Origin: a virus
Virus record (IMG/VR): IMGVR_UViG_3300027336_000040
Location: 1 to 55,831 of that record
DNA length: 55,831 nt
Direction: 5' to 3' (one strand)
Shown here: in pieces, positions 24,963 to 31,736 of the stretch
How the letters are laid out: every line of letters starts with the position of its first letter
Numbering within the stretch: position 1 is the stretch's first letter
Notes under the pieces: generated by a model
Told to the model about the DNA's origin: nothing
Database searches by the model: none
What the model saw: the letters and a program-made list of their open reading frames with translations, nothing else
Translations under genes and position numbers: made by a program

Positions 24963-25373
24963 TTACTGGAAGAAGTCCTTGATGCGCTGCCACAGGCTGC
25001 GCTTCGGACCACGAATCATGGTGATGGTTCCGGCCTCGACCGGGGTCGGCTCGGGCATCACTATCTTCGGCGGCTTGTCCTTGACGATCTTGATCACTGG
25101 CTTGGGCTGCTTTCTGGCCAGACCGGGCGTGTCCTTGTTCCGGTCTGGAGTCGTGCCAGCCTTAGCGTAGTCATCGTACCCAGGCCAGAGACCGGCGCTC
25201 ATGAGCACGTTGTAGATGGTCGAGGTTGGACGACGCATTGCATCGGCGATCTCTTGCACCTTGCCCTGGCCTGACGTCCAGAGCTGGATGATGGTCATGC
25301 GTTCTTGCGGCGATACCTTGCGGCGCGGCGAGGACTTGCGTTTTCTTGGCTTGGTTGGTTCTGTGGAGCTCAT
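24963..25373 (-). CDS. HTH protein with proline-rich tail (136 aa)
   Basis: Start at MSSTEPTKPRKRK (25373), overlapping the upstream stop by ATGA; a longer frame was rejected. A basic N-terminus precedes a homeodomain-like HTH: SPQERMTIIQLWTSGQGKVQEIADAMRRPTSTIYNVLMSAGLW. The rest is Lys/Pro-rich, ending in KRSLWQRIKDFFQ. It probably binds DNA and is a candidate regulator, or the antitoxin-side partner of the HicA-like gene, though this last idea is weak. Confidence 0.6.
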   Translation of the reverse strand: MSSTEPTKPRKRKSSPRRKVSPQERMTIIQLWTSGQGKVQEIADAMRRPTSTIYNVLMSAGLWPGYDDYAKAGTTPDRNKDTPGLARKQPKPVIKIVKDKPPKIVMPEPTPVEAGTITMIRGPKRSLWQRIKDFFQ

Positions 25374-25573
25374 AACTGAAAAGTCTTTCTGAGATACGAC
25401 ATCATGTTTTTCTTCCACCTCTGGTCGCTCGGCGACACCGGGAAGATGACTTTGTGAATCACGTCGTCCTTTCGGATGACGCACTTGATGTGTCCGCCTG
25501 ATTGATCGGTGGACTCGAGCCTGAGCCCGAGTCCCTTGATCAACCGCCGAACTTCTAGTTGATGGCGGTCCAC
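25370..25573 (-). CDS. HicA-like small RNA-binding-fold protein
   Basis: 67 residues from a GTG at 25573 with AAAGG/GGAAAGG just upstream. The order LEVRRLIKGLGLRLESTDQSGGHIKCVIRK...HKVIFPVSPSDQRWKKNMMSYLRKTF matches the dsRBD-like HicA fold: helix, strand, the G-G-H loop with the catalytic-type histidine, strands, helix. HicA proteins are mRNA interferases, normally paired with HicB; no HicB-like gene was seen. Phage relatives may be regulators. Both ends overlap neighbours. Confidence 0.55.
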   Translation of the reverse strand: MDRHQLEVRRLIKGLGLRLESTDQSGGHIKCVIRKDDVIHKVIFPVSPSDQRWKKNMMSYLRKTFQL

Positions 25574-25818
25574 TCCTTTCCTTTCCTGATTCCCACTTCC
25601 TCGGGTGGGTAGCCGTCCGGGTACTGGATGTATCCATTGCTGGTGATGGTTGTCTCTGGGTGAATCCTGAGAGACATCATCACGGGCGAGTGAGTGACGC
25701 GCTGGATGCGCTGACGTGCAACTTCGATGGAAGGCCCACGCGAGCGTGAGCCGTCCTTGCACACCAGCATGTACTCCAGCTCTACCTCATTGCGAGGTAT
25801 CGCCTTGATTGCTGGCAT
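25555..25818 (-). CDS. Unknown protein (87 aa)
   Basis: Beta-rich: ELEYMLVCKDGSRSRGPSIEVARQRIQRV, then MMSLRIHPETTITSNGYIQYPDGYPPEEV. Overlaps the HicA-like gene by 19 nt and the upstream gene by 32 nt. No family recognised. Confidence 0.5.
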   Translation of the reverse strand: MPAIKAIPRNEVELEYMLVCKDGSRSRGPSIEVARQRIQRVTHSPVMMSLRIHPETTITSNGYIQYPDGYPPEEVGIRKGKEWTAIN

Positions 25819-25981
25819 CGTTGACTGTTTGAATGAGGGTTGTGAGTTCGGTGTGTATCGTGTTTGGGATGAGGTCGATCTCCTTCATGTCTGAGATGGC
25901 TACCTGAATCTGGAGAAGGCGGAACGTGTCTGTCGACGCGTCCGTGATCTCCAGCTTGACGTGCTCTTTCCAATCGTCCAT
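25787..25981 (-). CDS. Small helical protein (64 aa)
   Basis: Start at MDDWKEHVKLEI (25981). Predicted helices: MDDWKEHVKLEITDASTDTFRLLQIQVAISDMKEIDLIP and TIHTELTTLIQTVNDA. The 32-nt overlap with the next gene makes one of the two calls less sure. Not recognised. Confidence 0.45.
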   Translation of the reverse strand: MDDWKEHVKLEITDASTDTFRLLQIQVAISDMKEIDLIPNTIHTELTTLIQTVNDASNQGDTSQ

Positions 25982-25994
25982 CTGCCTCCCGTGC

Positions 25995-26984
25995 TTAGTT
26001 GATGAGGCTGGGGGCGATGGAGTCGGAAGCGAACAAGTCGGCGATCCACTCGGCTGCGGTCTCGGGGAAGTCCTCGACCAGGTCCTCGACGTCATCGACG
26101 TCGTCGTACCAGTACGACAGCAGAGCTGCCGCCTTGTGCGGTGCGTCGAACACCCACTGCTCGACACCCTCTACGCCGCGACGCGACCATTGGTTGTGTG
26201 CTGCGCGAACGTACGGGCTGATCTGTGATGCGGTGAACGTCTGCTTCGGCAGGCCCCTGTGCGAGGACTTGGTGTCCTTGCTATCCGGGATGTACGAACC
26301 CTTGGCCTCGGTCGTGCCGGTGCGCCAGGTGCTGTAGTAGTCCTCGTAGTCGTCGTCCTGGAAGCGGCTGCGGTATCCGCCGTAGCCTGAGTACATGTTG
26401 GTGTAGCCGCCGCCTTGCGTGCCGGTGAACTTGTGGTACGACCAGGCGTAGGTGTTGGACAGCCAGGCGTTCTGGTAGTTGACGCCAGCTTGCGCGTTGA
26501 TCACCACGACGGCTCCGTCTGCACGCACCAGTGCGAACTTGTTGCTGCGGCCGATGAGCTCGCCCACGAACTTCTGCCAGTCGACGTCGGTCAGCAGCTC
26601 GGGGTTGCCGATGAGCGCCGGACGGATGAAGTTCTGGATGAAGTGCCAGGTGTCGGACTTGGCTTTGTCTGCGGCGTTGCCGGTGGACAGGATGCCGTTG
26701 TGCGCCAGCCAGACGTCGTCCGTCACCTTGTAGGGATGGCAGTTGTCGAAGTCGATGTCGCCGTGCGTCTGCATGCGTGCGTGCCACACGCAGTTCTTGC
26801 CTTCGGCGTGCTTGCGGTAGAAGTCGACGAACTCCTGCGCGTTGGCGGGCAGGCACTTGAAGATGTGCATCTTGTCGCCGTCGGCATACATGACGCCCAG
26901 GCCGTCCTGGTTCTTGTTGTAGACGTCGGCGAGAAACTCATCGCTGAATGTGGATTGGGTGGTTTGTTGTACGAGAAGACACAT
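25995..26984 (-). CDS. Class II glutamine amidotransferase
   Basis: 329 residues. The start MCLLV leaves Cys2 as the N-terminal nucleophile after Met removal, the hallmark of Ntn-type GATase II. Further matches: VWHARMQTHGDI (67-77) and LAHNGIL (93-99), the substrate-binding and oxyanion-hole segments. The enzyme would release ammonia from glutamine. The C-terminal ~180 residues (Gly/Tyr-rich, then VEDLVEDFPETAAEWIADLF) are not typical and may bind its partner. It sits 28 nt after the amidoligase stop, strongly implying a joint reaction. Confidence 0.85.
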   Translation of the reverse strand: MCLLVQQTTQSTFSDEFLADVYNKNQDGLGVMYADGDKMHIFKCLPANAQEFVDFYRKHAEGKNCVWHARMQTHGDIDFDNCHPYKVTDDVWLAHNGILSTGNAADKAKSDTWHFIQNFIRPALIGNPELLTDVDWQKFVGELIGRSNKFALVRADGAVVVINAQAGVNYQNAWLSNTYAWSYHKFTGTQGGGYTNMYSGYGGYRSRFQDDDYEDYYSTWRTGTTEAKGSYIPDSKDTKSSHRGLPKQTFTASQISPYVRAAHNQWSRRGVEGVEQWVFDAPHKAAALLSYWYDDVDDVEDLVEDFPETAAEWIADLFASDSIAPSLIN

Positions 26985-27012
26985 GTTGATATTTCCTTGG
27001 TTGAATGTTTGA

Positions 27013-28350
27013 TCAGGCGGTTTCGAGACGGTTCTCGAGATACGGGACGAGCATGTCGGTGTCGCCGGACTCGTCGGAGCGGATGAACTCGAGAAACTTG
27101 TCGGCCTTGAGTTCGCGGATCGACGTGGTTGAGCGACCGCAGAACTCGACGAGAGCGTTCGAGAACTGGATCGCAGCCATGACCGATTCGTACTTGAGGC
27201 TGCCCTTGAAGATGCGGAACTCGATGGTCTTGCGCGGCGTGATGTTCACTGCCTCGTACCGGTCATCGGACTGTGCTGATCGGCCGATCTTCTTGCTCTT
27301 GATGCGGCAATAGCCCTCGGCGTACCGACGTGCGACAGCGCGGACCAGGTCCTCGTTGTCCGGGTCGTTGATGAACGACACGATCTTGGCGATCTGCAAC
27401 TTGGACAACCCATCCTTGCTGACGTGAACGTGCAGTCCGCATGTCGTGGTGTTGTGCGAGCGCAGGCTGCGGACGGCGTTCTTGTCCTTGAGCCAGGCCC
27501 AAAGATCACGGTGCTTGTCCAGGCCCATCGGCTGGCTGATGATCTCGAAGCCGTTGCTCAGAGAGCCGTCGTTCTCGAAGAACACCTTGGCTCCGAACTG
27601 CTCGTCGTTGATCAGCTTGTGTAGCGCCAGAGCCTTCTCGCCACGCTCGTTATCCCGCACCTCCACCTCGAGCTCGACGCCGAGGTAGCGCTTCTTCATC
27701 TTGGTCCAGTCGCTGATCTGCGGACGCTGCGATCCCTTGCTGCTGTGGTAGTTGCCGATGACACGAGCTGACGGGCTGTAGTCGACGTGGTGGTACTCGT
27801 CGTCGTCGTCGTCGAACTGGAAGTCGTCGTCGTCCTCGTGGATCACGCAGCGGTTGCCGTATTGGTCGAGCGCGTCGCGTGAGCTGTCCGAGTAGACGTA
27901 CATGTCGTAGTAATCGGACCAGCGGTAGCTGTCGTCGATGCAGCTGCGGCAGATCTGCGCGTCCTCGTTGTTGTAGTAGGACCGCACCTCACGCACCAGC
28001 TCCCACTCACCGCAGTCATCGCAGCGGGTGATGATGTCCCTGTCTTTCAGGAGGTCGATGCAATCGTCTGAGTCGTCGGCGCTGTCGTACCGGCTGATCC
28101 AGTCGCTGAAGTCGCCGACTTCCCAGGCGGAGTAGCGATCAAGCCAGAGCTTGAGGTGCAGCATCATGCAGCCCTCTTCCTCCCCCATGATGGTGAGAAC
28201 AATGGACTTGATGCCGACGAACTTGCAGATGTCGAAGAGCTGGTCGACGTCACCTCCTTCGAGTGCTCGCTTGGCAACTTGATGTGCGAACTTTGACTTG
28301 GCCGTGTAGGTTTGTGTGGCCAGGCGTTCAAGGTATGGATAGTTCTTCAT
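27013..28350 (-). CDS. Amidoligase-like enzyme with zinc ribbon
   Basis: 445 residues from ATG 28350; GGAAGG precedes it. Residues 110-137 carry a CDDC...CRSC zinc ribbon; a very acidic stretch (171-185) follows. From ~220 the GS-like amidoligase fold (Pfam Amidoligase_2 type) is seen: GVELEVE (224-230), ENDGSL (259-264), GFEIISQP (267-274), CGLHVHVS (304-311), RYEAVNI (364-370) and TIEFRIFKG (375-383). These strands supply Glu/His ligands for ATP-Mg. Relatives paired with GATase II have been predicted by comparative genomics to amidate or ligate peptides or cell-wall components. The substrate is unknown. A terminator stands 22 nt before the start. Confidence 0.85.
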   Translation of the reverse strand: MKNYPYLERLATQTYTAKSKFAHQVAKRALEGGDVDQLFDICKFVGIKSIVLTIMGEEEGCMMLHLKLWLDRYSAWEVGDFSDWISRYDSADDSDDCIDLLKDRDIITRCDDCGEWELVREVRSYYNNEDAQICRSCIDDSYRWSDYYDMYVYSDSSRDALDQYGNRCVIHEDDDDFQFDDDDDEYHHVDYSPSARVIGNYHSSKGSQRPQISDWTKMKKRYLGVELEVEVRDNERGEKALALHKLINDEQFGAKVFFENDGSLSNGFEIISQPMGLDKHRDLWAWLKDKNAVRSLRSHNTTTCGLHVHVSKDGLSKLQIAKIVSFINDPDNEDLVRAVARRYAEGYCRIKSKKIGRSAQSDDRYEAVNITPRKTIEFRIFKGSLKYESVMAAIQFSNALVEFCGRSTTSIRELKADKFLEFIRSDESGDTDMLVPYLENRLETA

Positions 28351-28370
28351 AAACCTTCCGTGTTTGGACA

Positions 28371-28395
28371 ATAAAAAACCCGCCGATTGGCGGGT
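28371..28395 (-). terminator. Terminator/attenuator just before amidoligase
   Basis: On the - strand CCCGCC-AATC-GGCGGG is followed by TTTTTTATT. The T run ends ~22 nt before the amidoligase ATG, leaving little room for a promoter between. Confidence 0.85.
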
Positions 28396-28438
28396 CACGA
28401 AATGTGCAAACAGTTCTACATACAAACAGCAAGAGGGG

Positions 28439-28463
28439 CTTCCCTCCTCCAACAGGAGGGAAG
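28439..28463. repeat. Dispersed hairpin, copy 3
   Basis: CTTCCCTCCT-CCAAC-AGGAGGGAAG, followed by ACA. 10-bp perfect stem and 5-nt loop, same design as 32694-32718 and 33165-33189. Lies between a gene stop and the terminator before the amidoligase. Confidence 0.7.
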
Positions 28464-28476
28464 ACACTCAGTTGAT

Positions 28477-28953
28477 TCAAGCAGGCACTGGAATCCTCCG
28501 GGCCTTCTTCATCCTGATCTGACTCCACACGTAGTCGAGTGCCGACTCAAGTTGATTGATCGTGCAGATGTCGAGCTGGGCGTCGTGAATTTCCATCGTC
28601 TGGTTGATTGCTGTCAGCTCAGGTCCTGACAGAACAAACTTGCCAACCTTGGACGAGCGCACGCCGACGCTGTACAGAGCGTCTTGGCCCGCCTTGATCT
28701 CGCTTCTGTAGTCCTCGCCCAGGCCTTTGATGGCTAGCGCTTCGGTGACGTTGAACGCATTGATGATGGCGTCCATGTCGTCCTTGTTGGCCTCGCCCTT
28801 GCGCAGAGAGTCAATGGCGATGTGGTTTCTGATCCTGGTGCGGGTGATGATTGATCCGTTCTCGACGTCGGCAGCCTTCTGCATTCCCGACTTGATCCAG
28901 CTCATGTTGTCCAGGCGCACGCCTTTTGGTTTGTACTTACTGCGTTTGCGCAC
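28477..28953 (-). CDS. Unknown conserved-looking protein (158 aa)
   Basis: Start placed at GTG 28953 (another GTG at 28956) with GGAG 7 nt upstream; the first ATG is at MSWIKSG further in. Basic N-terminus (RKRSKYKPKG), then helices: GMQKAADVENGSIITRTRIRNHIAIDSLRKGEANKDDMDAIINAFNVTEAL and a C-terminal helix ending YVWSQIRMKKARRIP. No motif recognised. Upstream neighbour of the amidoligase-amidotransferase pair in the same orientation. Confidence 0.65.
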   Translation of the reverse strand: MRKRSKYKPKGVRLDNMSWIKSGMQKAADVENGSIITRTRIRNHIAIDSLRKGEANKDDMDAIINAFNVTEALAIKGLGEDYRSEIKAGQDALYSVGVRSSKVGKFVLSGPELTAINQTMEIHDAQLDICTINQLESALDYVWSQIRMKKARRIPVPA

Positions 28954-29104
28954 CACGGTTCTCCAGCACAATTTTCTCCAGCTTCTCCACTGCAACGCAC
29001 AGGTCCTCATGCAGGTAGTCGGGCAGCGGTGTCTTGGTGCTGAATGCCCACGACTCCAGCGCGGACAGCAGCTTGATCAGTTTGATCGCGTCTTCTTTGC
29101 TCAT
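28937..29104 (-). CDS. Small acidic helical protein (55 aa)
   Basis: Start at MSKEDAIKLI (29104), ATGA-overlapping the 25-residue peptide gene; GGAGAAG upstream. Two helices (DAIKLIKLLSALESWAF; HEDLCVAVEKLEKIVLE). Unknown. Confidence 0.55.
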   Translation of the reverse strand: MSKEDAIKLIKLLSALESWAFSTKTPLPDYLHEDLCVAVEKLEKIVLENRGAQTQ

Positions 29105-29178
29105 TTGTTTCTTCTCCAGAAAGCCCACACGTAGACAAGCGTGTGAGCGGTGCCGATGAGGTACATCCACCAAGTCAT
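29101..29178 (-). CDS. 25-residue membrane peptide
   Basis: ATG at 29178 with a strong GAGGAG 7 nt upstream. It overlaps the upstream stop and the downstream start, both by ATGA. One hydrophobic helix (WWMYLIGTAHTLVYVWAFW) and a basic end (RRNK). Very short, but the signals are as good as for its neighbours. Confidence 0.55.
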   Translation of the reverse strand: MTWWMYLIGTAHTLVYVWAFWRRNK

Positions 29179-29342
29179 AAGCAACTCCTCAACGTCATCA
29201 GGCCAAGCATCAGGACAATGAATCCCAACAGAGCCCACACCAATTGCCCGTCAGCAGGGGTTGGCTTTTCTTCCTCCAGTTGCTTTCGCACCGGGCATTC
29301 CCTGCCTTGTCGGCAGTTGCCGTATTCGTCACAGCAGTTCAT
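29175..29342 (-). CDS. Cys-rich small membrane protein (55 aa)
   Basis: Start at MNCCDEYGNCRQGRECPVR (29342). This N-terminal pattern, with four or five cysteines, recurs in many phage and prophage small proteins, followed by a C-terminal transmembrane helix (LVWALLGFIVLMLGLMTL). Possibly a metal-binding membrane protein. ATGA overlaps on both sides. Confidence 0.65.
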   Translation of the reverse strand: MNCCDEYGNCRQGRECPVRKQLEEEKPTPADGQLVWALLGFIVLMLGLMTLRSCL

Positions 29343-29431
29343 TTGATGATCCTCATAAACGCGCCGCACCGAGAGCACTTGTAAAGTGGCTGACCCTCCA
29401 CGGGTTCCCAGCGGTGTTGGCATTGACTCAT
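29339..29431 (-). CDS. 30-residue zinc-ribbon peptide
   Basis: Start at MSQCQHRW (29431). C4-x-H6 and C20-SR-C23 (YKCSRCGAF) make a minimal zinc site. ATGA overlaps at both ends support translation. Function unknown. Confidence 0.45.
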   Translation of the reverse strand: MSQCQHRWEPVEGQPLYKCSRCGAFMRIIK

Positions 29432-29820
29432 GGTGTTACTCCGAAAAGCGCGGACGTCAGCGCGTCGCGTCTTGGTTTTTTGTTTGCGTGATACGCCGCT
29501 CTGCGTCTTGCCTTGATGTCTTCCCATTCACCCGACGCACGAGCGTTGCGCCTGTACCTTCGAGTGCGGCCGATGTCGTTTAGCAGCTTGGGAATCTTTG
29601 GCTTGAAGCCAGCTGGCGCAGGTCCAGGGTGGAAGACAGAAACCATCGGTCCACCGTTTGGATGCACTTCCTTGTGGTGAAGATGAATCTCGTCTGCGGT
29701 ACGCAGGTCTGTGAACCATCGAGAGACAGTGGCCAGACTGAGACCTGTCCTGGCCCTGACATCAGCGTTGCTGCCTGGCAGTGCGGCCAGGACGATCGCC
29801 CTGTACGCACGCTTGCTCAC
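29428..29820 (-). CDS. HTH-like DNA-binding protein (130 aa)
   Basis: GTG start at 29820 overlapping the upstream stop (GTGA). Residues ~5-50 form a winged HTH: RAIVLAALPGSNADVRARTGLSLATVSRWFTDLRTADEIHLHHKE, with 'ATVSRWFTDL' as recognition helix. The tail is very basic (RTRRYRRNARASGEWEDIKARRRAAYHANKKPRRD). A candidate transcription regulator of the accessory region. Confidence 0.65.
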   Translation of the reverse strand: MSKRAYRAIVLAALPGSNADVRARTGLSLATVSRWFTDLRTADEIHLHHKEVHPNGGPMVSVFHPGPAPAGFKPKIPKLLNDIGRTRRYRRNARASGEWEDIKARRRAAYHANKKPRRDALTSALFGVTP

Positions 29821-29999
29821 TTGCCGTCCTCCCGGTCGATCGGGATGTATTGGCAGTTCTCGTCGAGCGAGTTGACGCACTCATGCTGCGGCGTGCGCTC
29901 ACCCCAGGTCTGATCTGGGTGCTTGGCCCAGCGCTGGCATCGCTTGCAGTTCTGATCAGGCAGCGATGCGTGGCATCTGGCGTAGTCATAAGGAAGCAT
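29817..29999 (-). CDS. Small Cys-containing protein (60 aa)
   Basis: Start at MLPYDYARC (29999) with AAAGGGG upstream; the longer frame was rejected because another gene covers it. Cysteines at 9, 18, 21, 41 and 49 suggest metal binding. Unknown role. Confidence 0.5.
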   Translation of the reverse strand: MLPYDYARCHASLPDQNCKRCQRWAKHPDQTWGERTPQHECVNSLDENCQYIPIDREDGK

Positions 30000-30156
30000 T
30001 GCCTGTTCCCCTTTCGATTGGTTTGGCGAGCAACCACCTGTCACCGAGCAAGCGAATCTGACGCACCCATTGACGCTGGTATGAGCGGTTGTGATTCGCC
30101 GGGATGTGAGGGTTGTTGAATAGTTGGCGCACATGGCGCAAAGCGTTTGTCTTCAT
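29986..30156 (-). CDS. Small basic protein (56 aa)
   Basis: ATG at 30156 follows dispersed element copy C by ~14 nt. Arg/His/Asn-rich: NALRHVRQLFNNPHIPANHNRSYQRQWVRQIRLLGDRWLLAKPI. First gene after the terminator at 30201-30226; overlaps the next gene by 14 nt. Unknown. Confidence 0.5.
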   Translation of the reverse strand: MKTNALRHVRQLFNNPHIPANHNRSYQRQWVRQIRLLGDRWLLAKPIERGTGNASL

Positions 30157-30170
30157 TCGATTATCTCTTG

Positions 30171-30194
30171 CGTAAATATTGAAATGGGAGTGCT
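30171..30194 (-). promoter_or_regulatory. Dispersed element copy C (CAATATTTACGC)
   Basis: On the - strand ACTCCCATTTCAATATTTAC, located between a terminator and the start of the 56-residue gene. Matches copies at 24899-24926 and 32112-32136. Confidence 0.5.
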
Positions 30195-30200
30195 TCGCTT

Positions 30201-30226
30201 AAATGAAAACGCCCCCGAAGGGGCGC
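30201..30226 (-). terminator. Terminator inside accessory operon
   Basis: On the - strand CGCCCC-TTC-GGGGGCG then TTTTCATTT. Ends the segment from 32105; followed at once by element copy C. Confidence 0.8.
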
Positions 30227-30245
30227 TGTCATGGATTGTGTATGG

Positions 30246-30395
30246 TCATGTGAACCATAAGTAGACGCCGTGGATGATGCCGATCGGGAAGAAGATCGCC
30301 CCGGCCAACAGCAGCAGCCATGAGGCTGTGCTGAAGCAGAAGAAGATGTGCGTGAACCAGGCGCAGATCGCCGAGATGCCGATGACCCAGCCCAT
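30246..30395 (-). CDS. 49-residue hydrophobic membrane protein
   Basis: ATG at 30395 overlaps the end of the upstream gene region (stop at 30398-30400 lies 2 nt before). Two hydrophobic helices (VIGISAICAWFTHIFFCF and WLLLLAGAIFFPIGIIHGVYLWF). The 'FFPIGIIHG' end recurs in small phage membrane proteins. Function unknown. Confidence 0.55.
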   Translation of the reverse strand: MGWVIGISAICAWFTHIFFCFSTASWLLLLAGAIFFPIGIIHGVYLWFT

Positions 30396-30397
30396 GA

Positions 30398-30802
30398 TCA
30401 CCACCAAGAGTCGTACACGACTGCCTTGCCTTCGGCGATGGCTGCTCGTGCTTTGGTAACGAAGTCCCGGACCTCTTGGGTGGACTCTGGAGTCATCTCA
30501 TCCTCGTCACCCCAGAAGAATCCAGACCTGGGCTTCAGGTTTCCCGCCTCATCCCATAGTCTGTCCAGGTCGGCTGGCATGAGCCTGAGCGTGGTGCAGT
30601 TGAACGACTCAGAGCCGCCGCCCTTCTTGTAGTACAGGTCGGCCATCCACTGGTGCAGGTTGTTGAACTTGCGCCAGTAGGCGAAGTCTGTGTCGACGCC
30701 TTCTCTTGCCTTGCCATCCTCGAATACCTGGTCGTTAAGATCGACCTGCTTGTCACCGAGCCGATTGGCTGGGATCGTGTAAGCGTACATATCAAGACCC
30801 AT
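30398..30802 (-). CDS. Conserved phage protein (134 aa), unknown
   Basis: Start at MGLDMYAYTIPAN (30802). MGLDMYA... with YWRKFNNLHQWMADLYYKKGGGSESFNCTTLRLMPADLDRLW and a C-terminal FVTKARAAIAEGKAVVYDSWW is a widespread phage/bacterial family, sometimes mislabelled phosphoglycerate kinase. The aromatic-rich core suggests a small-molecule or protein-binding fold; no activity is known to me. Confidence 0.7.
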   Translation of the reverse strand: MGLDMYAYTIPANRLGDKQVDLNDQVFEDGKAREGVDTDFAYWRKFNNLHQWMADLYYKKGGGSESFNCTTLRLMPADLDRLWDEAGNLKPRSGFFWGDEDEMTPESTQEVRDFVTKARAAIAEGKAVVYDSWW

Positions 30803-31040
30803 GTGTTTCTCCTCGTTGTTCAATGTGGCGTTGTGCAGCCTTTAGCTTGAAGCCCAGGCTGCGATTCTCTTTGGTGAGCTGCTTGACCTCTTCCTCCAGG
30901 GAGATCAGACGCAGTCGCATGTACTCGAGCTGCATGGCCTGAGCGTGGATCGTCTCAGTCTTCATGCGCTCGGTAGTCTTGGCCGCTTTCTCGGCCGCTG
31001 TTGCTGGCGCTGGGGCCAGGCCTCTGGCGAGCTCGTTCAT
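30792..31040 (-). CDS. Coiled-coil protein (82 aa)
   Basis: Start at MNELARGLAP (31040), ATGA with the upstream gene. After an Ala/Pro-rich start, a long heptad helix (AQAMQLEYMRLRLISLEEEVKQLTKENRSLGFKLKAAQRHIE) is a clear coiled coil. Probably oligomerises. Unknown function. Confidence 0.55.
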   Translation of the reverse strand: MNELARGLAPAPATAAEKAAKTTERMKTETIHAQAMQLEYMRLRLISLEEEVKQLTKENRSLGFKLKAAQRHIEQRGETHGS

Positions 31041-31255
31041 CCGCCCACCTCGCAGACGCCGCACCAGAACCAGGTGTTGTGGTTGCGTTCGGTGATCATC
31101 TGGTTGGCATCGGCGCCGCAGTCGCTGCACGGCGGATGGGTTCGGCCCTTGTACTCAGGGCTGGTTGACCTGGTAACCGGCGTGCTGATCAACGGTCGGC
31201 CAAACATGTTGCTGGGCGTCGGCGTTCCCAGCCTAAAGTCCAGTCGGACGAGCAT
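31037..31255 (-). CDS. Zinc-ribbon protein (72 aa)
   Basis: Start at MLVRLDFRLG (31255). C-terminal CSDCGADANQMITERNHNTWFWCGVC is a zinc ribbon with two CxxC pairs. N-terminal half is beta-like (GRPLISTPVTRSTSPEYKGR). Unknown function. Confidence 0.55.
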   Translation of the reverse strand: MLVRLDFRLGTPTPSNMFGRPLISTPVTRSTSPEYKGRTHPPCSDCGADANQMITERNHNTWFWCGVCEVGG

Positions 31256-31496
31256 TCGGTCCCTCCAGTAGTTCGATTGCTTCGTTGAGGAATTGGCGAG
31301 CAGCCTCGATGTCCTCGCCTTCATACGGCGTGAACTCGGCGTTGGCCAGGAAGTCGCCGAGCAGGAACTCGGCTTGACGAATCTTGTCGAGCGCCTTCTC
31401 GCACGCGGCGGTTAGGTCAGTCGTGCGCTGCATGAAGTACAGGAACGGCTTGTCCTGTTCGGCGGTCAGCTCGTAGAGCTTCTTCATTCGACCCAT
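31233..31496 (-). CDS. Helical protein (87 aa), unknown
   Basis: Start at MGRMKKLYEL (31496) with AAAGGA 8 nt upstream. Acidic helices (TTDLTAACEKALDKIRQAEFLLGDFL; GEDIEAARQFLNEAIELLE). Overlaps the upstream gene by 80 nt, an unusually long overlap. Confidence 0.5.
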   Translation of the reverse strand: MGRMKKLYELTAEQDKPFLYFMQRTTDLTAACEKALDKIRQAEFLLGDFLANAEFTPYEGEDIEAARQFLNEAIELLEGPNARPTGL

Positions 31497-31734
31497 TGGT
31501 TTTTCCTTTCTGCTTCTCCATGTACTTGGCCAAGGCCTTTCTCCCCTTGTCGGTGAGCCTGTCCTTGGCGATGAGGTTGGTTGATGTTTTGACTGTCTTG
31601 CCTGCGCTGAGCAGTCCGCGCCGACGCAGAGACCAGTAGGTGTTCCAAGACCCCGGCTTGTCGTTGTACATCTTGAATCCCCACCCATCGGCGAACATCT
31701 TGAGCATGAAGGCCTGCTGTGGGGACAGGCTCAT
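31417..31734 (-). CDS. Winged-helix-like protein (106 aa)
   Basis: Start at MSLSPQQAFMLKMF (31734). The first ~70 residues (AFMLKMFADGWGFKMYNDKPGSWNTYWSLRRRGLLSAGKTVKTSTNLIAKDRLTDKGRKAL) fit a wHTH with 'YWSLRRRGLL' as recognition helix and 'LTDKGRKAL' after the wing. The C-terminus overlaps the next gene by 80 nt and is low-complexity, so the true functional end may be near residue 80. Confidence 0.5.
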   Translation of the reverse strand: MSLSPQQAFMLKMFADGWGFKMYNDKPGSWNTYWSLRRRGLLSAGKTVKTSTNLIAKDRLTDKGRKALAKYMEKQKGKTNGSNEEALRADRRTGQAVPVLHAAHD

Positions 31735-31736
31735 GG

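Noticed and set aside
30398-30802. Phosphoglycerate kinase label for the MGLDMYA family
   Set aside because: The protein is far too short and lacks kinase motifs; this name is a known mislabel.
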